Below, in pieces: positions 50,820 through 58,601 of a stretch of DNA of 64,000 nt; position 1 is the stretch's first letter, and each line of letters opens with the position of its first letter. The translations under genes and the position numbers were made by a program. This DNA is from Geothermobacter hydrogeniphilus (GTDB lineage: Bacteria; Desulfobacterota; Desulfuromonadia; Desulfuromonadales; Geothermobacteraceae): assembly GCF_002898515.1 (NCBI RefSeq), contig NZ_PPFX01000015.1:1-64000 (forward strand), in the 5' to 3' direction. Below the pieces are notes generated by a model that did not search any database, had not been told where the DNA came from, and was given only the letters and a program-made list of their open reading frames with translations.

Positions 50820-52103
50820 ATGAGTTGCAAACGATTTCTGACAGTCCTGCCGCTGATCGCCCTCCTGCTCCTGGTCGGGGTGGGGTCTTCACAGGCGGTT
50901 TATCGCCAGCAGTGTCCGCCCGATACCGACGGGGTCGATACTGACGGTGACGGCATTGTTGACAATGACAATATCTGCGTCCAGATCGGCGGCGGTGATG
51001 GCTATGCCGTCATGGGTGATGGACGACATCTCTATACCTTCGGATTTTCGGCTTTCGGTGGCCCCTACACCCCGGGTGATGTCGTCAGCGGCACCGCACC
51101 TGATCCGGCCGATGCCGGCAACATGTGGAGTGACGCGACCAATCCCGGGCTGGTTCTGGGGGCCAATTTCCCGGCGCCGACCATGCACTTCAGGCAGGGG
51201 CAGAAGGTCTTTCTCACCCTGCACAATGTCGGCATGCTGATTCGTCCCGACCTGTTCGACCCGCATACGGTTCATTATCACGGGTTCCCGAACGTGGCGT
51301 CTGTTTTTGACGGCCTGCCCGATTCGGCAATTGCCATCAATATGGGGTCGAGCATGACCTACTTCTACAACCTCGTCGAGCCCGGCACCTACATGTACCA
51401 TTGCCATGTCGAGGCGACCGAACACATGCAGATGGGGATGCTCGGCAACTTCTACGTCGATCCGATCCAGGACAACGGGCCCCCGATTACCGTGAACGGG
51501 AAGACGTACAACAAGTTCGCCTACAACGATATCGACGGGGAGACCAGTTACGATGTGATGATGCCCCTGCAGATTCACTCGTTCGATCCGGTTTTTCACA
51601 CCGAGGATGAAACCGTTCAGCCTCTGTCCTTTTCCACCATGCGTGATGTCTACCCGATGTTCAACGGACGGGGATACCCGGATACGGTCAATGAACTCAC
51701 TCCGGCCGCCAATCCGGGCGACCCCGACCTGATCCTGAACAAGGAAGGTCACTTTGCCCAAGGGATGCCGTCACTGATCAAGGCGACTTCCGGAGACAGG
51801 GTGCTGCTCCGCTTGTCCAGCCTGTCAACCACCGAGCATTTCACCGTTATTTCTCCCAGTATTCCGATGAAGGTGGTCGGCAACGGGGCTCAGATCATGC
51901 GCACCAACGGTGACCCGACCGGGACCGACCTCTTCTACATGACCAATTCCATCCGTCTGGGCGGCGGTGAGGCGACGGACGTCATTCTTGACACCACCGG
52001 GGTGGCGCCAGGGACCTACTTCGTCTACTCCCGCAACCTCGAACAGCTCAGCAACAACCAGGAAGATTTCGGCGGCATGATGACCGAAATCATCATTCAG
52101 TGA
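50820..52103 (+). CDS. Two-domain multicopper-oxidase-like protein 1 (HxHG and HCH motifs)
   Basis: This 427-residue exported protein has a signal peptide (residues 1-25) and a Ca-binding-like acidic stretch DTDGVDTDGDGIVDND (about 35-50). The first cupredoxin domain (about 55-220) carries HYHG (152-155) and the type-1 copper motif HCHVEATEHMQMGM (His194, Cys195, His196, His202, Met207). The second cupredoxin domain (about 290-427) has lost the usual His pairs (TTEHFTVI, VYSRNLEQL). It thus contributes two of the four His-x-His pairs needed for a trinuclear cluster, plus a type-1 site. The AAGGAG SD is good. The next gene carries the other two pairs. Confidence 0.85.
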   Translation: MSCKRFLTVLPLIALLLLVGVGSSQAVYRQQCPPDTDGVDTDGDGIVDNDNICVQIGGGDGYAVMGDGRHLYTFGFSAFGGPYTPGDVVSGTAPDPADAGNMWSDATNPGLVLGANFPAPTMHFRQGQKVFLTLHNVGMLIRPDLFDPHTVHYHGFPNVASVFDGLPDSAIAINMGSSMTYFYNLVEPGTYMYHCHVEATEHMQMGMLGNFYVDPIQDNGPPITVNGKTYNKFAYNDIDGETSYDVMMPLQIHSFDPVFHTEDETVQPLSFSTMRDVYPMFNGRGYPDTVNELTPAANPGDPDLILNKEGHFAQGMPSLIKATSGDRVLLRLSSLSTTEHFTVISPSIPMKVVGNGAQIMRTNGDPTGTDLFYMTNSIRLGGGEATDVILDTTGVAPGTYFVYSRNLEQLSNNQEDFGGMMTEIIIQ

Positions 52104-52130
52104 TAACAGACTGCCCGATTGGAGGATGTG

Positions 52131-53456
52131 ATGCATAGACCAACAAGAACAAACTGGAGCAGGCTGCTGCTGGTGGCGGGTTTGTTGCTGCTGTGGGTTG
52201 CCGGCACGGCCCAGGCCAAGGTGACGGGAATTTCAGGAACCTTTTTCGATTTTACCGCCAAGACTGACCATATCAGTACCGGCGAGGGGAACAGCCTGCT
52301 TATTTACGGCTACAGCATTGCCGGCAGTCGCGCCCAGTATCCCGGGCCGACCCTGATCGTCAACCAGGGAGATACCATAACGATCCGCCTGACCAACAAC
52401 CTGCCGGTGTCGACTTCGATCATTTTCCCCGGGCATAAAGCGGTCGCTTCCGGGGGAACGGCGGGTATCCTGACCCGGGAGGCTGCTCCCGGCGGGGTTG
52501 TGACCTATTCCTTTGTCGCCGATCAGCCCGGAACCTATCTCTATCAAAGCGGTACCAATCCGGCCCTGCAGATGAACATGGGGCTGGTCGGGGCGATTAT
52601 CGTCCGGCCGACAGGGTTTGATCCGGCGGCACCGACCGCCTATGGAGACGCTTCAACGGCCTATGATTACGAAGTGCTTTTCCTGCAGACCGACATGGAT
52701 TCAACCTACAACGAGCTGGTCGAGTTCGGTCGCAGCGCGGAAATCAACCTCAACGATTTCCATGCCACCTACTGGTTCCTCAACGGCCGCAACGGTCCTG
52801 ACACACTGCTTCCCGACAATGTCAGCTGGCTGCCGACTCAGCCCTACAACTGTCTGCCGCGGATTCATCCCGGAGACAAGATCCTGATCCGCTGGGTCGG
52901 GGCGAGTCGCGATGCCCATCCACTGCATACTCACGGCAACAATTTCAGACTGATTGCCAAAGATGGCCGGCTGTTGTCGAGCGGCTCCGGCAACGGTGCC
53001 GACCTGGCGGTCTCCGACTACACCCAGACCGTCAACCCCGGAGAAACCTACGAGGGGATCTTCACCTGGACCGGCGCCGCGATGGACTGGGACATGTACG
53101 GTCATACCGCGGCGGACAACATCACCCTGACCGATCTCGTCAATAATGAAACCGGTGCCGCCGGTCCTGACGGGTTCGACGACAACACCTATGAGTATGT
53201 CGCCGACCATGAAAAGCCGATGCCGGTGACCCTGCCGGGTATTCAGGAGCTGACCTTCAGCCCCTTCTACAGCGGCAGCCCCTACCTCGGCGGCGGCGCT
53301 TTCCTGCCGCCCGGAGAGGGCGGATTCAACCAGCATGGCGGCTATTACTACATGTGGCATTCGCACAATGAGAAAGAGCTGACCAACAACAATATCTTCC
53401 CTGGCGGGATGCTCACCTTCATGATCGTTGAGCCGCCCGGCGTGGCCATTCAGTAG
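52131..53456 (+). CDS. Two-domain multicopper-oxidase-like protein 2 (HxxHxH and HSH motifs)
   Basis: This 441-residue exported protein has a signal peptide ending GTAQA. The first cupredoxin domain (about 35-160) has lost its ligands: IIFPGHKA in place of HxHG and YLYQSGTNPALQMNMG in place of HCH. The second domain (about 245-440) carries HPLHTH (263-268) and WHSHNEKEL (His410, His412), where the type-1 Cys position is Ser411. It therefore has trinuclear ligands but no type-1 copper of its own, complementary to protein 1. I chose the ATG at 52131 for its GGAGG. Its gene starts 27 bp after the gene for protein 1. Confidence 0.83.
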   Translation: MHRPTRTNWSRLLLVAGLLLLWVAGTAQAKVTGISGTFFDFTAKTDHISTGEGNSLLIYGYSIAGSRAQYPGPTLIVNQGDTITIRLTNNLPVSTSIIFPGHKAVASGGTAGILTREAAPGGVVTYSFVADQPGTYLYQSGTNPALQMNMGLVGAIIVRPTGFDPAAPTAYGDASTAYDYEVLFLQTDMDSTYNELVEFGRSAEINLNDFHATYWFLNGRNGPDTLLPDNVSWLPTQPYNCLPRIHPGDKILIRWVGASRDAHPLHTHGNNFRLIAKDGRLLSSGSGNGADLAVSDYTQTVNPGETYEGIFTWTGAAMDWDMYGHTAADNITLTDLVNNETGAAGPDGFDDNTYEYVADHEKPMPVTLPGIQELTFSPFYSGSPYLGGGAFLPPGEGGFNQHGGYYYMWHSHNEKELTNNNIFPGGMLTFMIVEPPGVAIQ

Positions 53457-53473
53457 GAAAGGGGGAACACGGT

Positions 53474-55675
53474 ATGAAACAATCCAAGAGGAACAAGGTG
53501 TTCAGCCTCATTCTTGCCACGCTGCTGTTCAGCATCTGCTGGGCGGGGACCGCGCTGGGGCTCACTCTCAACCTGGTCGCCGAGCAGGCGACCGTCACCA
53601 TGGCCGATGGCAATACCATCACCATGTGGGGTCTGCGCGACACGGCGGATGCGACCCATGTGGCGGGGGACTGGAAAATCCCGGTGTTCAATATCACCCT
53701 GCCGGATACGTTGACCATCAACCTGACCAACAACCTTCCCGCCGATACGGCCAGCCTGGTCAAGCCGACCTCGCTGATGATCCCCGGCCTGCGGGAGGAC
53801 GCCATGTCGCCGGTCTGGACCGACGGCAGCAGCGGGGCCCGCACCAGCGTCTCGCAGCGGGTCCGTTCCCTCAACCGGGAAGCGGGCAACGGCGGCGGCA
53901 GCCAGACTTACACCTGGAGCAGCCTGCGTCCCGGCACCTTCATCATCCAGAGCGCCACCCACCAGGCCCTGCAGGTGCAGATGGGCCTCTACGCGGTACT
54001 GGTTGTTCATCCGGCGACCGCCGGCCAGGCCTATGTACCGACGGCCACGGTACCGGCCGCGGAGGTGACCTATACCACTGAGCATGTCCTCGTTTTCAGT
54101 GAGGTCGACAAGGCGCTGCACGACGCGGTGTCTGCTGACGACTATGGCCCCGGCAAGCTCTATACCAGCACCATGAACTACCACCCGTCCTATTATCTGA
54201 TCAACGGTCAGCCCGTTGCGCTCGGCGCCCAGCAGATCCCCATCGGCTCCAATACCGACGATATTCTGCTGCGCCTGGTCAACACCGGCTACCAGACCAA
54301 GATTCCGACCTTCCAGGGACAGGATATCCGGTTGCTGGGGCAGGATGGGTTCCTCGCCCCCTACACCCACATGCAGTATTCGGTGGAATTGACTCCCGGC
54401 AAGACCAAGGATGTCATTCTCAGCAAGCCGAATACTCCGGTCGTCAAGTTCTATGATTCGCGGATGTCGATTTCGGCAACCGGGGCGGCCGGTGGCGGAT
54501 TGCTGGCGGATCTGCTGGTCAGTTTCGCCAATATGACCATCATCTCTCCCAATGGCGGCGAAAGCCTGCTGGGTGGGGCGGACACGACCATCCAGTGGAC
54601 GGCGAAGACAGGTGCAGCCAGTTATCTGTTGCGGTATTCGCTGGACAATGGCGTAAACTGGTCGTGGATCCAAAACGGGGTGACCGGAACCAGTTATACC
54701 TGGACAGTTCCCAACCAACCCAGTTCTCAGGCGCTGGTCCGCGTTAATGCCAAGGATTCTGCCGGAAACTTCTTTGCCAACGATTTCTCAGATGCTCCCT
54801 TTACCATTGTCGGCGCACCGCAGGTTCTTTCTCCCAATGGCGGCGAGACTCTCAATGGCGGCTCGATTGTCACAATCAGCTGGCAGGCGCATCCCGGAGC
54901 GGCCAGTTACCTGTTGCGTTACTCGACGGATAATGGCGGCACGTGGCAGTGGCTGCGCAACAATGTCACGGGAACCAGTTTTGACTGGCGGGTGCCGAAT
55001 GTTGACAGCGGCCTGGCTCTGATAAGAGTGAATGCCAAAAATACGGCAGGCAATTTCATCGGCAATGATTTTTCCGATGCAACCTTTACCATCGTGCAGA
55101 CCCCCAGGGTGTTGGTTCCCAATGGGGGGGAAACCGTCTTCGGCGGCACCCAGGAAACCGTCCAGTGGGAGGCTGTCGCCGCGGCCAGCAGTTATGATGT
55201 CAGCCTGTCGACAGATGGAGGAGCAACCTGGTCGTCTATTGTGACCGGAGTGACCGGTACATCATCCTCCGTGACGGTTCCCAATAACGGGACTGCCGCA
55301 GCACTGGTCAAAGTCGAGGCCAGGGATGCGGGGGGAACTCTCCTCAGTAGCGACCAGTCGGATGGCCCGTTCACTATCAGGCAGGTTGCCAGGATCCTGG
55401 CCCCCAATGGTGGGGAAACCCTGACGGCCGGAACGACAACAACCATTACCTGGGAGGCGTTGCCCAATGCCAGCAGTTACCTGCTCCGTTATTCCACTGA
55501 CGGTGGTTCGACCTGGCAATGGCTGCGCAATGGAGTCACCGGCACCAGTTTTACCTGGACGGTTCCTGCCGCGGCCACTGTCCAGGGGCTGGTTCGGGTC
55601 AATGCCAGGGATTTCGCCGGAAGCTTTATCAGTAACGACTGGTCCGACAACCCCTTCACAATTGTTGTTCCCTGA
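53474..55675 (+). CDS. Ligand-less cupredoxin protein with four C-terminal Ig-like repeats (protein 3)
   Basis: This 733-residue exported protein has a signal peptide to about residue 28. The first 350 residues follow the same two-domain cupredoxin plan as its neighbours (VTMADGNTITMWGLRD, GTFIIQSATHQALQVQMGLYAVLVVHP) but no His-x-His pair or HCH remains, so it cannot bind copper in the usual way. The C-terminal 380 residues are four repeats with PNGGE and YLLRYSTD landmarks, matching those of the giant protein. A structural role, tying the oxidase to the scaffold, is inferred. GGGGG precedes the start. Confidence 0.78.
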   Translation: MKQSKRNKVFSLILATLLFSICWAGTALGLTLNLVAEQATVTMADGNTITMWGLRDTADATHVAGDWKIPVFNITLPDTLTINLTNNLPADTASLVKPTSLMIPGLREDAMSPVWTDGSSGARTSVSQRVRSLNREAGNGGGSQTYTWSSLRPGTFIIQSATHQALQVQMGLYAVLVVHPATAGQAYVPTATVPAAEVTYTTEHVLVFSEVDKALHDAVSADDYGPGKLYTSTMNYHPSYYLINGQPVALGAQQIPIGSNTDDILLRLVNTGYQTKIPTFQGQDIRLLGQDGFLAPYTHMQYSVELTPGKTKDVILSKPNTPVVKFYDSRMSISATGAAGGGLLADLLVSFANMTIISPNGGESLLGGADTTIQWTAKTGAASYLLRYSLDNGVNWSWIQNGVTGTSYTWTVPNQPSSQALVRVNAKDSAGNFFANDFSDAPFTIVGAPQVLSPNGGETLNGGSIVTISWQAHPGAASYLLRYSTDNGGTWQWLRNNVTGTSFDWRVPNVDSGLALIRVNAKNTAGNFIGNDFSDATFTIVQTPRVLVPNGGETVFGGTQETVQWEAVAAASSYDVSLSTDGGATWSSIVTGVTGTSSSVTVPNNGTAAALVKVEARDAGGTLLSSDQSDGPFTIRQVARILAPNGGETLTAGTTTTITWEALPNASSYLLRYSTDGGSTWQWLRNGVTGTSFTWTVPAAATVQGLVRVNARDFAGSFISNDWSDNPFTIVVP
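54535..55672 (+). repeat. Four Ig-like repeats in cupredoxin protein 3
   Basis: The repeat units start near 54535, 54820, 55096 and 55381, with PNGGE, SYLLRYSTDNGGTWQW and DFSDAPFTI landmarks. They are more diverged from each other than the three in the giant protein. The third unit has lost the YLLRYS motif (SYDVSLSTDGG). Confidence 0.8.
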
Positions 55676-55701
55676 CGGCACAAACATATCCGAATAGATA
55701 A

Positions 55702-55762
55702 GGTCTGCGGAGCCTCGGTCTGAAAAGACCGGGACTCCGCAGACCGCCGATGCTTTTTTTTC
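55702..55762 (+). terminator. Terminator of the oxidase operon
   Basis: GGTCTGCGGAG (55702-55712) pairs with CTCCGCAGACC (55735-55745), with a nested CGGTCT/AGACCG stem inside. A run of T starts about 8 bp later. Confidence 0.85.
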
Positions 55763-55839
55763 TTCCCCCCTGTTGATACTCGGGGGATAAGTGTTATTTT
55801 TCTACCGTTGTGCAGTTTTTCCGGGAGGATTGTTTTTTG

Positions 55840-56886
55840 ATGTTGTTTTCTTTTTTTATAGCAGTCATCGCCAGTACTCTTTTGACCCCCTGCCTTATAC
55901 GATGGGCTCATTCCCGAGGGATTCTGGATCAGCCCGGGGGGCGTAAAAAGCATTCGACCGGGGTTCCCCGGTTGGGTGGTATCGCGATTTTCCTGGGGGC
56001 TTCACTGGGGATCCTGTGTGTCGGTACTCTCTCCAGGGAGATGGTGGCAATTTTGGCAGGTGGATTCCTGATCTGGCTGACCGGCGTGATCGATGACGGG
56101 ATGGAAATTCGTCCGGCGGTCAAGCTGATGGGGCAGATTCTGGGTGTTTCCGTCGCCGTTTTCTGGGGAGGAATTCATATTGCCAACCTTGGAAATCTTT
56201 TCGGTGGCGGGGATGTTCTCCTTTCTGCTGATTGCGGCAGGGTTTTTACGGTATTTGCCATTGTCGGAGTCATCAATGCTGTCAATATGCTGGATGGCCT
56301 GGATGCCCTGGCTGCCGGCTTCGGTCTGATTGCCCTGTTTGCCTTCCTGGTCCTGGGGATAGGGTGCGGGAATGAGACGGTTGTGATTTATTGTCTTGCC
56401 GTTGGCGGGGGGGTGGTTGGATTTATTCGCTACAATATTCATCCCGCGAAGATTTTTATGGGAGACAGCGGGTCGCTTTTCCTGGGTTATTCTCTGGGGA
56501 TCATTGCTGTTGTTCTGAGCCAGGGGTGTGGAGGAAAACCGATTCAACCAATTTTGCCTCTGATTATTCTCGGAGTTCCCATTATTGATACTCTTGTTGT
56601 CATGTTTCGACGGATTGCAAAGGGTAAAAATCCCCTCTCTCCGGACCGTACGCACCTGCATTATATTTTTCAGGATTTTGGCATTCCTCACCCCCTGACC
56701 GTTGTTGTTATCTGTCTGATTGCCTTTTTCTGGTGCGGGGTTGCTCTTCTCTGTGCTACTCTTCTCTCGCCTTTTCCGCAACATGTATTGTTCTTCTGTT
56801 TTTTGTCGGTGTGTATTGTTTCGTACCTGTGCATTGGTTGGGTCCGTAGTAAATCAACTCTTTTGTGGGACAGAATGCAGGGTTGA
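55840..56886 (+). CDS. wecA: WecA/TagO-type undecaprenyl-phosphate sugar-1-phosphate transferase
   Basis: This 348-residue membrane enzyme has about ten or eleven segments and starts surface polysaccharide synthesis by moving a sugar-1-phosphate onto undecaprenyl phosphate. MraY-family motifs are visible: DQPGGRKKHSTGVPRLGG, the Asp pair in GVIDDGMEIRPAVKLMGQ, NAVNMLDGLDALAAG, and MGDSGSLFLGYSLG, plus the His-containing DRTHLHYIF loop. I chose the ATG at 55840 (GGGAGG upstream). It is the first gene of the polysaccharide locus that fills the rest of the window. Confidence 0.88.
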   Translation: MLFSFFIAVIASTLLTPCLIRWAHSRGILDQPGGRKKHSTGVPRLGGIAIFLGASLGILCVGTLSREMVAILAGGFLIWLTGVIDDGMEIRPAVKLMGQILGVSVAVFWGGIHIANLGNLFGGGDVLLSADCGRVFTVFAIVGVINAVNMLDGLDALAAGFGLIALFAFLVLGIGCGNETVVIYCLAVGGGVVGFIRYNIHPAKIFMGDSGSLFLGYSLGIIAVVLSQGCGGKPIQPILPLIILGVPIIDTLVVMFRRIAKGKNPLSPDRTHLHYIFQDFGIPHPLTVVVICLIAFFWCGVALLCATLLSPFPQHVLFFCFLSVCIVSYLCIGWVRSKSTLLWDRMQG

Positions 56887-56928
56887 CCTGTTCGTCTTTC
56901 CCGCGTCTTCTGCTGCTGGCGAGGTTTG

Positions 56929-58410
56929 ATGTTTGGCTGGCGTTTATTGCTTTTTTTTTGTGGGGGTTTCTTTTTTTCATCTTCTCTGCTGGCCGCGCCC
57001 TGGCAACCTCCCGGTGACCTTCTGGCTCGGCATGACCTGCAACTGCTGTCGGATGAAGGTGCCACCAACGCTCCGTTAAATTCCTGGCCGGTTTCTCTGG
57101 CAGATTTCACCTCTGTCCGGAATGCCGAGATTAAAACGAACGTGCCCTGGGTCGACAGTGCGGCGATGCGTCTACGTCAGCAGTTTCGGAAGGTTCGTCG
57201 TCCCGGTATAACTACCCGGGAAAGCTTCTTTTCCGTGGCAGACAACCCCCTTGTTTTTCGATCTTTTCAGGCGACACCACGGGAGCGGGTCGAGGCCGGC
57301 AGCGCAATTGAATGGTTGGGGAAAAGATTTGCCGCGCGGCTTGAGGTAAAGGCCCTGGATGATCCCGCGGACGGGAATGCCGTACGTTTTGACGGTTCCT
57401 ACATCGCGGCAACATTCGGCAACTGGATCTTTTCATTCGGTGCCCAGGATCGCTGGTGGGGGCCCGGTTGGGACGGCAGCCTGATATTGTCCACCAGTGC
57501 CAGGCCCGTTCCCGGATTCAGCTTCCAGCGCAAGCAGTCTGTGCCCTTCTCGTGGCCGATTCTGAACTGGCTCGGACCCTGGAAACTGGAAGGGTTTGCG
57601 GGGCGCCTGGAAAACAGCAGGTTTGTCTCCCATGCCAAGTTGCTGGGGGCCCGGTTCAGCTTCCGTCCGAATCGGGACCTGGAGATCGGTTTGTCGAGAA
57701 CGGCGCAATGGGGTGGAGAGGGGCGTCCGGAAGATCTTGACTCGCTGATCGATCTCATCCTCGGCAGGGACAATCGAAACAACGACGGTATAACCCTTTC
57801 CAATGAACCTGGAAATCAGCTTGCCGGTATTGACTGGCGCTGGCGGCCCCCCCTTTTTCGGTCCTGCAACTACGCGATCTATGGACAGATCGTCGGTGAA
57901 GACGAAGCCGGCGGTTTTCCGTCAAGACCGATGGGGCTCGGCGGCCTTGAACATTGGGGCGGGGCGTTTGCGGGCAGTTACCGGGTTTACCTCGAAGTCG
58001 CCGATACCAGTCTTGATTTCTATCGCTCGTCAGTGCGATACAATAAGGCCTACGAACACTTCATTTATAAAACGGGCTATCGTTACAAGGGCCGTCCGCT
58101 CGGACATACCATGGACAACGACGGACAGTCCGCGTCCCTGGGATGGTTCTGGTCCGGTCCTGCCGGGATTGCCTGGGGAGGGCACCTGCTTTACGCCCGG
58201 TTGAATCGCGACGGCGAGGATGTTCTTCCGCCGGGCGGGAACCTGATTTCCCCGGGCCGCAAGAACGAGTTGCGCCGGATTCTGTTTTTTCATCAACGTC
58301 AGCTTGGTCGCGGGAAACTTTTTTTACAGGCGGGAGCAGCATTTTGGGATTCGGATCAGGGGGATGATACGGATCTGATTCTGGGAGTGTCGTGGAATCT
58401 TTCATTATGA
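56929..58410 (+). CDS. Wzi-family capsule assembly outer-membrane protein
   Basis: This 493-residue exported protein has a signal peptide (FGWRLLLFFCGGFFFSSSLLAA) and an alternating aromatic pattern of beta strands typical of an 18-stranded outer-membrane barrel. It resembles the Wzi family (SFGAQDRWWGPGWDGSLILS, LDFYRSSVRYNKAYEHFIYKTGYRYKGRPLGHTMDNDG), which anchors capsule at the cell surface. The ATG at 56929 follows a GAGG. It lies 42 bp after the WecA-like gene. Confidence 0.8.
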   Translation: MFGWRLLLFFCGGFFFSSSLLAAPWQPPGDLLARHDLQLLSDEGATNAPLNSWPVSLADFTSVRNAEIKTNVPWVDSAAMRLRQQFRKVRRPGITTRESFFSVADNPLVFRSFQATPRERVEAGSAIEWLGKRFAARLEVKALDDPADGNAVRFDGSYIAATFGNWIFSFGAQDRWWGPGWDGSLILSTSARPVPGFSFQRKQSVPFSWPILNWLGPWKLEGFAGRLENSRFVSHAKLLGARFSFRPNRDLEIGLSRTAQWGGEGRPEDLDSLIDLILGRDNRNNDGITLSNEPGNQLAGIDWRWRPPLFRSCNYAIYGQIVGEDEAGGFPSRPMGLGGLEHWGGAFAGSYRVYLEVADTSLDFYRSSVRYNKAYEHFIYKTGYRYKGRPLGHTMDNDGQSASLGWFWSGPAGIAWGGHLLYARLNRDGEDVLPPGGNLISPGRKNELRRILFFHQRQLGRGKLFLQAGAAFWDSDQGDDTDLILGVSWNLSL

Positions 58411-58421
58411 GCACAACAGTA

Positions 58422-58583
58422 CCTGAATCAGTGAGCTCCTTGTCGGCGGACAGCACAAGTCATTGACCTGCCTGAGTTTCCCAAAAATCGCCAGCGAACC
58501 TATGGGTGCGCTTCAGATTTTTGGAAATCTCATTCAGGCCAAGCACTTGCACTCTCCATCCAACAGAAACTCACTGATTCAGG
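58422..58583 (+). mobile_element. 162-bp MITE-like element, copy 3
   Basis: This copy has identical length and orientation to copies 1 and 2. The perfect 13-bp terminal repeats extend imperfectly to about 19 bp. It is flanked by a perfect 5-bp duplication CAGTA (58417-58421 and 58584-58588). It separates the Wzi-like and Wza-like genes; the SD of the latter lies just outside its right end. Confidence 0.92.
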
Positions 58584-58601
58584 CAGTAGCGAGGGATCAA
58601 A

